Part shown: piece by piece, positions 34,150-46,576 of the stretch | Layout of the letters: each line of letters begins with the position of its first letter | How positions within the stretch are numbered: position 1 is the first letter of the stretch | DNA from: Fallopia convolvulus | Lineage: Eukaryota; Streptophyta; Magnoliopsida; Caryophyllales; Polygonaceae | Direction: 5' to 3' | Length of the DNA: 64,000 bases | Assembly: GCA_964016875.1 (NCBI GenBank) | Contig: OZ024724.1 | Coordinates: forward strand, 38,897,786 to 38,961,785 | Program-made: the position numbers and the translations under genes | Notes under the pieces: generated by a model | Told to the model about the DNA's origin: nothing | Databases searched by the model: none | What the model saw: only the letters and a program-made list of their open reading frames with translations

Positions 34150-34745
34150 CCAGATGTAGGCGACACGAAACTTCGCGCTTTATTCGAGAATTTGGTCTAC
34201 GCCCTTTATTCGAGAGTTGAATCTACACCCATTATCTTGAGAGTTAGGACCTTGTCCTTTTGATTGAGAGTTGGCGTCAATCCCGAGCCTCACTCGGGTT
34301 ACGAGCACTTCTTTAGAGAGTTAGGACCTCGTCATTTTAATCAAGGGTTGGCGTCAACTCTTATTCTCACTCGGATTGAGCGCAGTTCTTTAGAGAGTTA
34401 TGACCTCGTTCTTTTAATCTTGGGTTGGCGTCAACCCCGAGCCTTGCTCAGGCTGCATGCGCGTTCTTCTTTAAAGAGTTAGGACCTCGTCTTTTTAATT
34501 AAGAGTTAGGACAACGCCCTCTATCGAGAGTCAGGATAGTGCCTTCTATTCGAGAGTTGGGACAATGCCCTCTATTCAAGGGTCGGGACGCTGCTCTCTA
34601 TCGAGAGTTGGAGCAATGCCCTCTATTCAATAGTTGGGACAAAGCACTCTATTTGAGAGTCAGGACAACACCATCTATCGATATTCATGATATCGCCCTC
34701 TATTCGAGAGTCGAGACAATGCTCTCTATTTAAGAGTCGAGAAAA
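34150..34745 (+). repeat. Two adjoining minisatellites (~90 bp x3 and ~27 bp x9)
   Basis: At 34235-34500 three units contain AGAGAGTTAKGACCTCGT, then TTGGCGTCAA and GAGCCT..CTC. At 34505-34745 nine units of 26-28 bp follow the pattern GCCCTCTATTCGAGAGTYGG, then GACAAT. The array grades into earlier GCCCTTTATTCGAGAGTTG units at 34195. Such arrays are common in non-coding parts of gypsy elements. A G15 run at 34801-34815 follows shortly after. Confidence 0.85.
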
Positions 34746-34829
34746 ACATTCACTATAAACCTCTATCGGATGGGATCACATATCAAAACCACTAAAGGAA
34801 GGGGGGGGGGGGGGGCGCTTGGGATTTAA

Positions 34830-36690
34830 AAGACAAGGGCATTGAAGTAAGCCTTGTAAATGAAACTATTATGGAAGATATTGGCAGAACCAACCAATGT
34901 ATTAAAAAATAGAAATATATTTACTTATGAGAAAAAACAAAACACCTCTTGGAAATGGACCAAACCAATGGAACTAAGGAATACAATTCAAACAAGATTA
35001 ATTTGGTAAATTGAGGATGGGCTTTCTGTCAATTTCTTGAAAGAACGATGGATAGACTTACCAAATGGGTCGGGCAGGTCAGGTTTAGGTTTGGAACAAT
35101 CTGGTTCGGGCTAAAACGGGTCTCAAGTCGTCGGCTCGCAAAATTAGGGTTTGATGGGGGTTAGTTTGTTACGGGTTTGGTACAGGTTCGAGTTGATCCA
35201 ACGGTTCACGATCATCAATTTTGTTAACCTTTATTTTATGTTTCTTAAAATAATTAATATTAAACTGTATTAAAATAGTATTTAATAATAAAATAATAAT
35301 AATTTTATATAATTTTAATAATAAAATATTTAATTTTAATTGATATAATATAATATCGGGTTAGTCAGGTCAACCCAACGGGTTGATGACCTAACAAAGT
35401 TTATTTTGAGTTGACTAGGTATGGGTTGCTCTTGACCCATTGGTTTCCGGATTAAGTTTCAACCTAAAAAACTTCAGACCGGTCGGTCGATTTTTCGGAC
35501 TGAGTCAAGTTTTCACAGGTCTACCGATGGGGTTTACACAAACTCTATCAAACATCATACAAATGTCGGCCAACTCTAATTTTGAGTGGTTGGTGTTAGA
35601 TTATATTGATGAGCACAACAATTGGAAGATAACAAAGTTAAAAGCACTAGTACTAACAAAAATAGTAGAAATAATAGTAGACATACGATTGCCACATTCA
35701 AAAATTATAGACAAAATCTATTGGCAAACAAGTAGGAACAATTGGCTTCGACTGCCTCTACAATTGAGCTTATAAAAGACATACATAAACTAATTGGCAT
35801 CCCTTTTATTTTCATTTGGAAGCTTGATACTTATCCTAACGTTAAGATTTCCTTTGGAGACTACCTAAAAAAGAATTCGGACAAAGGATTGCAATCACGA
35901 CTAGATGCTCTTTTTGTGGACACACCTATGAGGACTCGATCCACCTCTGTTTCAAATGCCCTCACTTACTTCAAACTATTGGAAAAATTAATTGAGACAT
36001 GAGAATAACTATAAATGAACTCAACCTCAACAATAGACCAATGGGAGAAATCTTAGAAGAAATACACACAAAAATAGGTAGCCATGAATTTACCCTAACT
36101 CGTGGTCTCTATGGCATCAAAGCAATAAGATCAATTTTCACTAGAACCTAGACGAACTCATCAAAGATCTGGTGTACATTGGACAACAAATAAGAAACTG
36201 GAGAAACGCAAAACAAGAAGTTGATGAAGACAATAGGGAGAAACCGGTACATCACACACTACACCGCACAAAAAGAGAAATAAAATAAAATGGGAAAAAG
36301 CTTCACCATGGTTCATCAAAATGAATTTTGATGGACCAAAGCTGCCCACTTGAGAATCCCCCTTTGGGTTTTCTATCCATGACTAGAATGGCCTCTCCTT
36401 TTCCATAGGCAGAGGGAAGTGTGGTCGCAACTCAATTTTTCAAGTTGAGACACTAGCACTGAGACAATAATTAATTGAAGCACATGCATTAGGTCATAAA
36501 AAGATCTGTATCAAAGGAGATAATCAAATTGTTATTAATTCCATTAACAAAATTTGTAACTACCCATGAGAGATTGAGATTTTAATCTCTAATATCTTAG
36601 TTCTTCTTTAAAAAAATTTGGCAGCTAGGCTTGGAGTAGGAATACTTCTTGACAGATTCTTTTAGCTTAACCAGCTTAGCAGCCTAATGT
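34830..36690 (+). pseudogene. Second LINE remnant: zinc-binding region and RNase H only
   Basis: This is read across frames on the plus strand. EDGLSVNFLKERWIDLPNG (about 35012-35066) is followed, after an insertion, by a long spacer (35530-35760). FIWKLDTYPNVKISF (35814) with a downstream Cys-containing part corresponds to the zf-RVT region of plant LINEs. At 36285-36600 an RNase H part reads WFIKMNFDGPKLPT, then LIEAHALGHKKICIKGDNQ and IVINSINKICNYP. This has the NFDG, EA and GDN positions of RVT_3-type RNase H. No reverse transcriptase core is present. It is more decayed than the LINE at 26397 and from a different lineage. Confidence 0.7.
35067..35528. mobile_element. Insertion within the LINE remnant, type uncertain
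   Basis: It interrupts the LINE reading between WIDLPNG and FTQTL. The flanks TACCAAATGGG and TACCGATGGGG are similar, suggesting an aged target duplication. The interior is rich in GGTTTGG/GGGTTAG/GGTCAGG words with an AT-rich core at 35220-35350. No clear inverted termini were found. Confidence 0.35.
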
Positions 36691-36722
36691 ATACTGGTTG
36701 GGGCGAATTGTCGCACGTGCAA

Positions 36723-37480
36723 CTACATTTGAGGGCTTAGATTGGCTAAAAAAGTGCTTAGGGCTTGGGAAGGTGGCATGGAAAACTTGGTTAATGCGGA
36801 CTCAAACGCATCAAGATAGAAATCAACATCACCAATGTATCTCATGTTAACTAATTTAGCTAGTGGATCTTCAATAAGCTCACAAAATCGGGAAGATATA
36901 TCAACGACATACTCCGACCATGGTGGGAAAACATGCAACCTTTCCCTCATGTAATTGTGATACCACTATAGGGCACGACCATCCAAATGATGCCAGCCTA
37001 ATATGATTATCGAGGATTGTATTATCCAATGCAAAAAATTTCTCACACTTATACAACCAAAGACCCAAGCAACTACCATCAAACTTCGAAAAATCAACCT
37101 TAGTTAACCTCGATGAAAGACCGTCATGAAAAACAAAGCCTCTAGCTGATTTACTAACTGGAATGATTAGGTTAGAGGAGTGGTTACCTAGCTTAGTGAA
37201 GAGGAATTCACTGTGAAGCATCGACGTAGAATGAGATAGAATGAGACGACATCATCGGGTCTGGCGTTGGCGGTGGTCATATGTGTTGAACCAGCGACAT
37301 GAGTACAACTTTGATATCTATGAGCTCTTAGTCCCATTTTTATCAGCCTTTGGGTGACTGTCGAAGCTCATCTCGTTCCTCGCGCGCCTTGAGTTGAGCT
37401 GCTTGTAACTCGGATTGCCTATCTTTGATCTTCTTGTTAAGCTCGTTATTTGAAGGCGTCGTTTACAAGCGAGAGGATCA
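36723..37480 (-). pseudogene. Ty3/gypsy gag remnant
   Basis: On the minus strand: RLTKVDFSKFDGS.LGLWLYKCEKFF (about 37100) and KLASF-like IRLASF, then after breaks WSEYVVDISSRFCELIEDPL and LVNMRYIGDVDFYLDAFES, ending LSTFLANLSPQM. These match the retrotransposon gag region of plant gypsy elements (KVDFPKFDG, W.YR.E.FF, SRF.EL.DDP, G.V..Y...FE). The PBS and LTR lie just upstream on that strand. The element is cut off downstream, so protease, RT and integrase are missing here. Confidence 0.8.
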
Positions 37481-37495
37481 AAGCTTTGATACCAA

Positions 37496-37860
37496 TGTTA
37501 TAGTTTGATTCTACAAGGATAGAAAAAGTCGGATTAGGAACCTTAAGCTAAAAAATCCAACCACAATACGCTAGGGCTAGTGTGAGATAGAACACCAACC
37601 GAGAATGAATTGCATGATTGATCAAAATTGAGAATTGAGAGTTTTGAGGGAAAAAAGGGATTGTTTCATTGATTGCGGCTGATCATTACAAAATGAGTAT
37701 TTAAGCAAGCTAGCCAGGTTACCCATAAGGGCAAAGAGTGGATTGGGTTCTATAATGCCAAAAGGCGAACCGGGTCTTTAAGGAATTCAAAGGAAAAATC
37801 GGATTAAACACATCAAATCGGATTAAACACGTCGCTTCCCCTAATTTTTTCCCTATCACA
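37496..37860 (-). repeat. LTR of the truncated gypsy element, with adjacent PBS
   Basis: On the minus strand the LTR runs TGTGATAGGG...ACTATAACA (TG..CA). It is followed directly by TTGGTATCAAAGCTTTGATC (37475-37494), close to the initiator-Met tRNA primer site TGGTATCAGAGC. No second LTR was found, so this is a truncated insertion. Confidence 0.75.
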
Positions 37861-37999
37861 AAAAAAAAATTATTGCAATTTTGTTGTGTTGTTGACGCCT
37901 TGGCTAAACCCACAGCCACAAAGGCTTTTTCGCCCCAAGATTTAACATGTGTCAGGGGAGAATCGACTTTGAAAGCCGGTTCTATCCCATCATCAGTCA

Positions 38000-38350
38000 T
38001 CACCAACAAATGTAATTAATTCAATTAATTTATTTTAATAATATTTCATATATGTTTAAATTAATTTATTTTAATAATATTTCTTATATGTGAAAATGAA
38101 ATTAAGTGAATAATTTAATTTACTTTAATAATATTTTGTATAGTTAATATGTAATTTAATATGGATGAAAACTAAAAATGTTATATAATGATTAAACAAA
38201 TAAAGTCAAGACAAGTTGATTGATTACGAAAATAAATCGAAATAAAAACTAAAAGCGTACATTGAAATAAATCGAATACGGAAATACATTGAAATAAATT
38301 GATTGATTACGAAAATACATCGAAATAAAAACTAAAAGCGCACATTGAAA
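38000..38350. repeat. AT-rich local tandem repeats
   Basis: TTAATTTATTTTAATAATAT recurs three times at 38020-38150 with a period of about 55-60 bp. Then GAAATAAAAACTAAAAGCG and ACATTGAAATAAA recur at 38230-38365. Confidence 0.6.
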
Positions 38351-38356
38351 TAAAAA

Positions 38357-41165
38357 CTAAAAACTACGGTTTTGAGTCGAATATCCGTGTGGATAACCAC
38401 CAAATTGCATGCTTTGACTGTGAGGTTGGGGATCTTGACTAGAGCCTTCGTAGAGTGGATAGAAACGACTATGATAACTACTGTGACGGTGAGGCTCGGG
38501 AGAAGGCTGCCATAGTGGGGGAACTTGCTTAGGAGGGGGCAGTTGAGGAGGAGGTGAAATAGGAGTTTGCATTAAAGCATCATAAATGTGTGTCCACATT
38601 GGCCTCAACTCGGGGTATCGGTCCAATACATGCATATTATCCGTTATGTAACATTTCACGTAGTTGTTGACATGTATATTAATTAAACCATATAAGATTT
38701 ATAAGATTAGATAATAAATAATGTACAATGAAATAAATATAGCAAATCATTTAGGTTATAAGGAAATTACAAAATTTAATTACGTACCGCAATGATGTTA
38801 TTGCCTACTTGAGGCATCGGGGGTCTTTGGTATTGATTGAATCGGTATCTAGGAGACGCTCTAAGCACCTTCGTGTGAGAGCGTGGCTCGAACCATCCCA
38901 TATATCCGGGAGCCACATCCCATCCATGGGTAGCACGGGGCAAGTCCAAAATAGAACTTTCTATGTGTTCGTCACGAACCGCCCACTTGCAATAAACATT
39001 ACTATATTCAATATTGTATTTTTTAGGCTTTGGCCCCCTCCTAGCAGTCTTTGGTGGAATGGGATTCCCGAGGAATGTACTGTACAAATACATATTATGT
39101 CGGGTGCACCTCCCAGGCATGTACGCTTCTTGGACCATGTGATATTGGATCACTCCATGATATAATGAGGAACGATATGCTTGATGGAAATCAAGCGATA
39201 CATGAAATGGCATCCAAACAACCTATAAATAAAATTGTGAACGGTAAATAATACAAAAAAGTGAATAAATAAACTAAAAAATTTCATAAGAAGTTGCTAA
39301 TACCCGGTCAACTGTGTACCGATCCAACACTTTGAGAAAATGTTGCAATCTACTCTTTTCATCAATCGGCAATCTTCGATCTGCACCTCAGAGCACTCCT
39401 TGGACCCTTGAAGCAAATATATGATTTTTTTGACGAATTACATCTGCATTCATTTGGCCTCTAAACTCCGGAAAATACCACCATATCCAGTTCTAAAATA
39501 CAAAATAAATATTATTATGCCATAAGTGATTATGAAAAAGAATTAATCGTTGGGTATTGTATTCTTACATATAGTAGAACGAGACAACCAACCACACCCA
39601 TTGTTTCGGCTCGAGTTGCCTTCCCCATTTGGTTGTACAATTGTGCAAGAGTTAACACATCCCATGCATAACTCATCATTTGATTCCATTCGAGGGCCAT
39701 AGCAACCAAATGGTAGTTGACTCTTGTGGTTGTCTTGTCTGTCAGGAGACCAAAGGCTATCAAAAGCCCCAAAATTGTGGCAGAGATGTTTTGGGGTTGT
39801 ACTGCATTGAAGTTGGCATTGAATATCCAATATAGCATTGTACTTGTATTTATCCCTCCCTTCTCTATTTGCTTTTCCTTGAAATCCAACCAATCTTGCT
39901 CGTACAATACAGTGAAATAATCCACATCGGTAATCTTATCAAAATGAGGGAGATTTCCATTACCTTCAATGGAGATACCTAAAATGAATTTGACATCATG
40001 GAGGGTGATTGTCATTTCACCTCAAGGGAAGTGGAAACTGTTGGTTTCTGGATACCATCTCTCCAAAAATGCATTAATGAAGGTGTGGTCTGCACCAGTC
40101 CATGGGATTTCGAATAAATGCATCATTCCCGACTCTAATATGAGGTTCTACCACGCAGTGCTCATGTTACTCCTTAGTAATGTCGTCAATAATTCTAGAC
40201 TCTTGCTATGGGTAAGAATTTCGGTGTCTTTCACATGCTAAAATATATGGATATTATATTCTAACAAATAAAATAATTTAATTAAACAACCTAACATATA
40301 TGGATATTATACTCTAACAAATAAAATAATTCTAAAATATATAAATATTATATTCTAACCATATAAATAATTTAATTAAACAATCTAACATATATGGACA
40401 TGATATTCTAACAAATAAAATAATAATCTAAAATATATAAATATTTAAATCTAACCATATAAATAATTTTATTAAACAATCTAACATATATGGATATGAT
40501 ATCCTAACAAATAAAACAATTCTAAATTATATAAATATTATATTCTAACCATATAAATAATTGAATTCTTACATTTGGATTATTCCAAATGAATTTTGCA
40601 TAATGGGCGTCGTAGTCAACGAGTAAGTCTTTTATGATTGGCCCACCTTCATCATCGTCATCGTCGTCGGCCCCGACGCCGCCGCCACCGCCACCATCGC
40701 CGCTGCCATCATCACCGTCGTAATCCTTGTCCTCATCATCATTTGGATCATCATCCCCATCATCATCGTCATCCTCCTCGTCATCATCGTCGTCATCTTC
40801 GATCACTTGTCTAGAAGGACCCTCATCACGTCTAATGAGTAGACGAGGATGTAAAATCGGTACAATAATTTCCCTTTCTGACCTCCGATGGAATTGGTGG
40901 GGCAAGTACATCGTCGTCATCCTCATCATTGGTTGGGCATTACGATCCTCAATACTAATGTGCCTTCTCGAAATAGATCAAGAATCTCCAAATCGTCTTT
41001 GATATTGTTTCGGCGTTATGGAATCCTAACAAAAATTAAATATAAAATTTATAAGAAAAAAACAATAATTTCTATAAAAAATTGAAGAGAACTAAATTAT
41101 AAATATATTTACCATTATATTCGAACCGAATTTTTGAAACATACTTTTCTTTTCGGGAGCCATTT
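38357..41165 (-). pseudogene. Plant mobile domain (PMD, aminotransferase-like) gene of a transposon
   Basis: The start is ATG 41165 (MAPEKKSMFQKFGS). After an intron comes an Asp-rich acidic stretch (40640-40800). Then follow TFINAFLERWYPETNSFHFP, GEMTITLHDVKFILGISIEG, WDVLTLAQLYNQMGKATRAE and GVVGCLVLLYVRI (39560-40090). After further introns come VVWMPFHVS, YHGVIQYHMVQEAYMPGR, CKWAVRDEH and GYMGWFEPRSH. The C-terminal part is Pro-rich (38370-38600). This order is that of the PMD found in MAIL1/MAIN and in many plant transposons. Stops occur near 40145, 40020 and 39390, and the element-like surroundings favour the transposon branch. PMD function is linked to silencing in host genes; here it is inferred to be a relic. 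Confidence 0.7.
40242..40565. repeat. ~95-bp AT-rich tandem repeat in an intron of the PMD gene
   Basis: CTAACATATATGGATAT recurs at about 40290, 40385 and 40480 with CTAACAAATAAAATAAT and AACCATATAAATAATT in each unit. A partial unit starts at 40242. Confidence 0.85.
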
Positions 41166-41340
41166 CTACCGAAATATTAAGATTTTTAAGGTTGAGAGAT
41201 TTTGTGTGTGATAGGGCTTGGGAGCCATTATATAGATGAATCGATCCCCAAAACCGATCCGTTGCTAGACAAAATCGACGTGCCAAATCCGTTTTTGTAT
41301 AAAAGGACGACCCAGATCGCGCCATCGGCATCAACGACAG

Positions 41341-41459
41341 GGAATCGACTTTGAAAGCCGATTCCCCCGTCTCACACTATTGCCAACATGGCACACTGAT
41401 TGCCAACATGGCAATCCCTATCAGTATATCACGCGGATTGCCGACATGGCAATCCGCCC
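41341..41459. repeat. Palindrome and hairpin cluster beside the PMD gene
   Basis: GGAATCGACTTT-GAAAGCCGATTCC (41341-41365) is a 25-bp near-perfect palindrome. It is followed by three ATTGCC[AG]ACATGGCA units. The last lies in a perfect 10-bp stem GCGGATTGCC-GACAT-GGCAATCCGC (41433-41457). A near copy of the palindrome, AATCGACTTTGAAAGCCGGT, lies on the far side of the PMD gene at 37961. Confidence 0.75.
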
Positions 41460-41785
41460 TTTTTTTTAAAATTTAAAGGTATAATAAAAAATTATTTGTA
41501 AATTGAATAAAAGTGTTATTTTTAAAGGTTATAAAATTTTATTACCTTTAAAAATATACAAATATCAATGTGCCCATTTTTTATTTGCAAATTATAAAAT
41601 GTCAATTATTTGCAAAATAAAAATTAAAAATCCAAGACATGTATTACCTCTAAAATTGAAAATAAACAAGCTAAAAGCATCCAAGATTCGCATTGACTAG
41701 AAAATAAGATATAACAACGTGGAAAATGAGTAGATTTACAACATGAAAATATCTTACTCATTTCCATCAACACTAGCATAATCTA

Positions 41786-44700
41786 CTACATTTGAGTAGT
41801 GGGGTCGAGTCCATAGTTCAAACGATATTGAGCCAATAAAGCCATCCTCTCGCTAAAGTAAAAGTCCTATCCATCAACACTAGCATCATGGCCCTATTTC
41901 CACATCCATGTTGGAGGTGGCATCGATGAATTTGGCTTCAAACACACCTAATATTGGAAAATCAAAATTGGGCGAAATTAATATAATTAAATCATTTAAT
42001 TAGGCAGAAGTAAAAAGATGAAAATATGTACCAGCACAAAATGATTTGAATTGCCCACTAGTGCAATTCCAAATACTTTATCCATAGGAGGGTTGACACC
42101 CATTCGTGTAGTCAAAGGAAGACAAGTGTGCGGACCTCTACTACATAAAACCACAATTGCGAACTAGAATCTCGTAGCGAATGTCAAGGCATGCAATGGC
42201 ACGTGCATCCAAAAATCATGAGGACAAGGGGACACCATGTAGTTAAGAGTGGAGATCATCTCATGAACATCCTCGTGTCTAACTCTATTCACCCTTGCAT
42301 AAAGATCTATGTTTTCACTAAATTCCTCCATAATGGCAAGCTTGGCTTTTTTCCAATGTTTTTTGGTGTTCCACACCAACTCAGCTAATGGTCGAAATCC
42401 ACAATGACCATCCGCAATGATTGGTCTAGTTAATGTGATTTAATATTCTATGAATGCATCCACATTCCCCACCCTGAAATCCACACCCATAACTTCGAGC
42501 TTTTCACTATTCTGTACCGGTTCCTTGTTCTTCCCTTTCCCTTCCCCTTCTCATTCGCTTGGGTCTTCTTAGGTTTCGGCTTCTTAGTGGTACTCGCATT
42601 TTCTTGGGCATGCTCTAACCAGATCGTGTCCCTTGGTTGCACGTTTGTAGGAATTTGTGGTTTAACCCTATACTTCTAATGGGGCGACTCCTTCAATGTC
42701 GACTCACCTGGCCTTTTTTGATCGACATACACTGTGATAATATGGTGCACTTGATCTTCGTTCAACAAGTCACTGTTCAAGTCTCCCATAATGTATTGAT
42801 AAAGCTCAGCTTGTTCATAACTCAGTTCAAACGATGGTGGAGGAATTACCTGAACGCCCTCCCATGTCACTGTCCTCCAAAATCATGAATTGACTCTGAT
42901 GGAATGGGAGTCAAGTTCTTTATAGAAAACTCACATGAGGAAAAGGAAGTCCTCGACTGGTTCTCCAAAATTCGTCGTTGCACATTGTAGAATCATAGTT
43001 TTTCTCTGGATCGTATATGAGCTCCACGTGATCTAGAAATATATTCATGCATTTCTTTGACACTGTTGAGCAACAATGAAAACAAGATTTGCAACGCCTT
43101 CTCTTTGAGGACAATAGTCAAGCATGTGTTTCGATCCTTCTCCGAAAAACCTCGAATGTGAAATACTTGGTCTTCGATCATTCCATGGATCCTACTTACG
43201 ACATAGGGGAACCCACCCACTGATGTTCCCAACCAATTTTTCAACACTGAGTGTGCAGACTCAAACCTAAAGATATGATAAATATTTATTATTAAGTTCA
43301 TGCCAAACTAGATAGGTAATATATTCATACTCCGAAAATACCATAATGAATTTGGGATTACCTATTTGTAGACGTTGTGAAGAAGTGAAGACGATGATCC
43401 GTCCATACTTTGACAATGCATTCTGTATAAGGCTCAAGCCAAACTTCTCGGAGATAATTATATAGACCATTAACCCATGAATCCCTTAGCCTTGCAAGCC
43501 ACTCATTGTATGTATCCATTGACCTTAAATAAAACACGCTGATACATTGCCTAGCAAAAGTTGTAGCAGTTGCATCGTCAATTTAAAGGCTTAGAACATT
43601 TGCTTTGCAATTGCTCTTGATGTGCACCCAACCCAACAAATAATGGGCGATTGGAAAATGTCTTCAAGGCTTTAAATCAAAGCTAGCTCACGGTCAGTCA
43701 CAATAACTTTTGGCCTCTTACCGCAACGACACAAAGGTGGCTCAGTTCGTTCAATACCCATGCATATTGGGTGGTGTTCTCTCGCGCCATCAATGCAAAT
43801 CCAATGTTGAAGGTATGACCAGTGCAAGTGAAGCCCACCAACTCAAATAGAGGCATTTGTAACTATAAGATATACACAATCAAATGCCTCGATGATGACA
43901 TATGGTAATTAGAATAAGATATATACATGGTAATTAGAATCAATATATACACAATCAAAGATAAAATAAAGAAATGAGATTATTAGCAAAATCTTACACA
44001 TTCGTCTTGTACGTGGTGTCCATGATGATGACATATGGAAACATTTTCACCAAATGCCTCGAAAGTGGATGAGCAAAGAACAAATCTTGTATCTCGTTAG
44101 TTCCGTCTACCCTTCTATGTGCCACAAAATAACCCTTTTCATGCAAGAAACTTAATGTCGTTTGAGTTACCATCTTCTCCCCAATCTCTTGACTCTAAAT
44201 TCTAGACCGGTAGTTGTATATTTGTTTTCGAGTGACCGTATAACCTGTGTACTTTTCTTGTATTACCGCCCATATCTTCTTGAGAAGAACGTATGCCAAT
44301 GTAGAGTTCTTACATTCTCCTTCATCTCACCCATCATTCTTCCAGCATATGCATGGCCCAATAAGGTCGTGCCAACATCGTGATTGTGCTTTGCACATTT
44401 GACCGTCAACTACCACGTTTCATTTGGTTGAAGGAGCCCGTGCAACTCAAATATGCAATTGAAATTCTTTGACACATATTTTGGATCTCTCTTTCTAGGT
44501 TTTCCTGGAATCAACTTCTTTTTTCCTTGTAACTCCGGCATTCTCACAAGCTAATATAACCTTTTTGGGCCATGAACTTTTTATGGTCAAGACCATCTTC
44601 AATAACTTTCCGACCGTACGAGCCCATTCCAACATAGATTCACGATTATACCACTCTTCATCACACACGAAGTATCAAGTGTAATCAACCTTATCCTATG

Positions 44701-45499
44701 ACATTTAATACATATTAAACACATTTTCGTAAATTAAAGAATAAATGTATCTATAAACTAATATCAATGAACATTGGGAGAATATAAAAAAACAAGTATA
44801 AAACTTATTATAGTAACAACTCACTAATATTAATCTAAAGTACATTTTACTAATATTATGAACTATGACAATATATCAAGTCAACTATTTTAACTAACAT
44901 AATTAACTAATATTAATTTTAAGAGTATAATAATAAATTAAATTCTACAATAAATCTATAAACTAATACTGACGACCAATAATAGATAATTATGAAAAAT
45001 GACAATATAACATGTGAACTATGTTAACTCGCTAATACTAATTTTAAGTACATTAATTTAAATAATATTAAGAACATTTATGTACATACATCTTCCGTAG
45101 ATGCATAATGAGGGTATGCTTGATCCGGAGGAATACAAGAAACACCTTGGTCCAATGGATAAGTCGTGTGATCTTGCTCCGACGGATAAAAAGGGTAACA
45201 TCGCTTCGATTGATGAGGAAGCTCCGGTGATAGATAGAAGTTTGGATTTTCAAAAAGATTACTCTCCAACAAATTTGATAAATAAGCATCATTCCAACCC
45301 GGATTTGGGATTTCATTTTGAGGAAGCTCGGGTGGTGGAAGATAATATTGCTCGTTTGGATTTTGAAAAGGAGTAATCTCCAACAAATTTGAGAAATTCA
45401 TTGGAGCATTATTCCGATCCGGATTTGGGACTTCATTTTGGAATTCTTCGGGTTGTTGAATATTATTGAAAATAGTGAAATAGAACAAAGACATGTTGA
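41786..45499 (-). pseudogene. MULE transposase with FAR1-like N-terminus and C-terminal OTU domain
   Basis: Likely exon 1 starts at ATG 45499 or nearby (MSLFYFTIFNN) and holds a duplicated Asn/Pro-rich motif (QNEVPNP / QNEIPNP). After an intron (about 45085-44702) comes a FAR1-type part: WYNRESMLEWARTVG, KRDPKYVSKNFNCIFELHG, CAKHNHD and GHAYAGRM. The MULE core follows: MFPYVIIMDTTYKTN (44030), FTCTGHTFNIGFALMARE and KVIVTDRELALI (43700), then FESAHSVLKNWLGTSVGGF (43250). A Lys-rich linker (42540-42600) leads to an OTU protease-like part: IADGHCGFRPLAELV (42410), FWMHVPLHALTF, and the His of GNSNHFVLV (42030). So the Asp, Cys and His positions are all present. Stops at several places break the frame. 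Fusion of a MULE transposase and an OTU domain is known from plants. Its role for the element is not established here. Confidence 0.75.
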
Positions 45500-45621
45500 G
45501 AAAATTAGAAGAAGAAAGGAAAGGAGAGATGATGCAAGTTAATAACATGAAACATGAATGAGTTTCTATAGGCAAAAAAAATTTACTATCCCGAAATTTA
45601 CTATTTCGGATTGCCACTATT

Positions 45622-46220
45622 GTTATTAAAATCGTGCATTAAAATCGAAATGTGTTAAAATCGGAATAGAATCGTGTAGAATCGTATTAGGATCGTATAG
45701 AATCGTATAGGATCGTATAAGATCTCGTGAGATCCTGTGTAAAATCGTAAGATCCTAACCTGTTTTTTACTTTGAGCTTATAAAATGTATTTTAGCACCA
45801 ATTGATTCAATTATTAGTAAAATTACATTGCTTAAGTGCTTAATTTGTCTCTTTTAACCTTATTTACCTCCCAATTTCCTTCTTTTGACTCCCAATTATT
45901 TGAATTTACAACATTCTTTTCCTAATTAAGACCCGTAATCTTTCCTCGACTTTACAAAATACTCTTGACTTCTTTGGAATGCTTATGAAAGTATATATTT
46001 TAAAAAAAATGAGCTTCTTGTGTATATATAAGTTTGGAATGTCAATTATGATCATTAAAATTAATAATTTTTTTTTCATTTTAGAGCCTATATTTTTTGT
46101 ATCATGTCTATATTATATTAGTTTTATTGATATGATAGGATCTTACGATCCTACGCTCCGATTTTACGATCCGATCCATGAGACCTTCCGTGATCCAATC
46201 CTAGAATCCCGATTTTAATA
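45622..46220. mobile_element. MITE-like element with TTATTAAAATCG ends and GATCGTA repeats
   Basis: The left end ATTGTTATTAAAATCGTGC and the minus-strand right end AAAGTTATTAAAATCGGGA form inverted termini. Just inside both ends are runs of AGGATCGTATAGAATCGTAT-like words (45650-45750; 46135-46200). The AT-rich centre has a short frame without known motif. The element lies just upstream of the MULE-OTU gene. Target duplication is unclear. Confidence 0.5.
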
Positions 46221-46559
46221 ACTTTGCCACGCGTTTTTTCTCCCTCGGATTGGCTGCAAATTTTTTGTGTGGTGGAAAATCGGTCTTAAAAACTGGTTCT
46301 ATAGAGAATCGGCCTCCAACACCAATTCTGCTCTGACATGTTGTCAGATGTTGGGGGCAAAAAAAGCATTTGTTGATGTGGATAAAGCAACACCCGTTCT
46401 TTAGTTGAGTATATACGACGGCGAAGCTGCTAAAAAAAATAGAGTATGATTTTTGGTAAATCCGAGAAACTAGTGGTGATTGAAACATAGTTTTTCATAT
46501 CCCACCCCGTCAGTCACGTACACTAGACTACCAAACATTCTAATTCAATTGATCAAATC
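46221..46559. other. Intergenic, no gene recognised
   Basis: AAATCGGTCTTAAAAACTGG at 46278 weakly echoes the palindromes at 37961 and 41341. Nothing else was found. Confidence 0.5.
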
Positions 46560-46576
46560 AATATTTATCAACTGCA

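Noticed and set aside
34801..34815. G15 run as a functional G-quadruplex
   Set aside because: A homopolymer run of this kind is also a common sequencing or assembly artefact. There is no promoter or telomere context.
40640..40800. Asp-rich region as a separate acidic protein
   Set aside because: It is an exon of the PMD gene remnant, and the reverse frame is a Ser-rich mirror.
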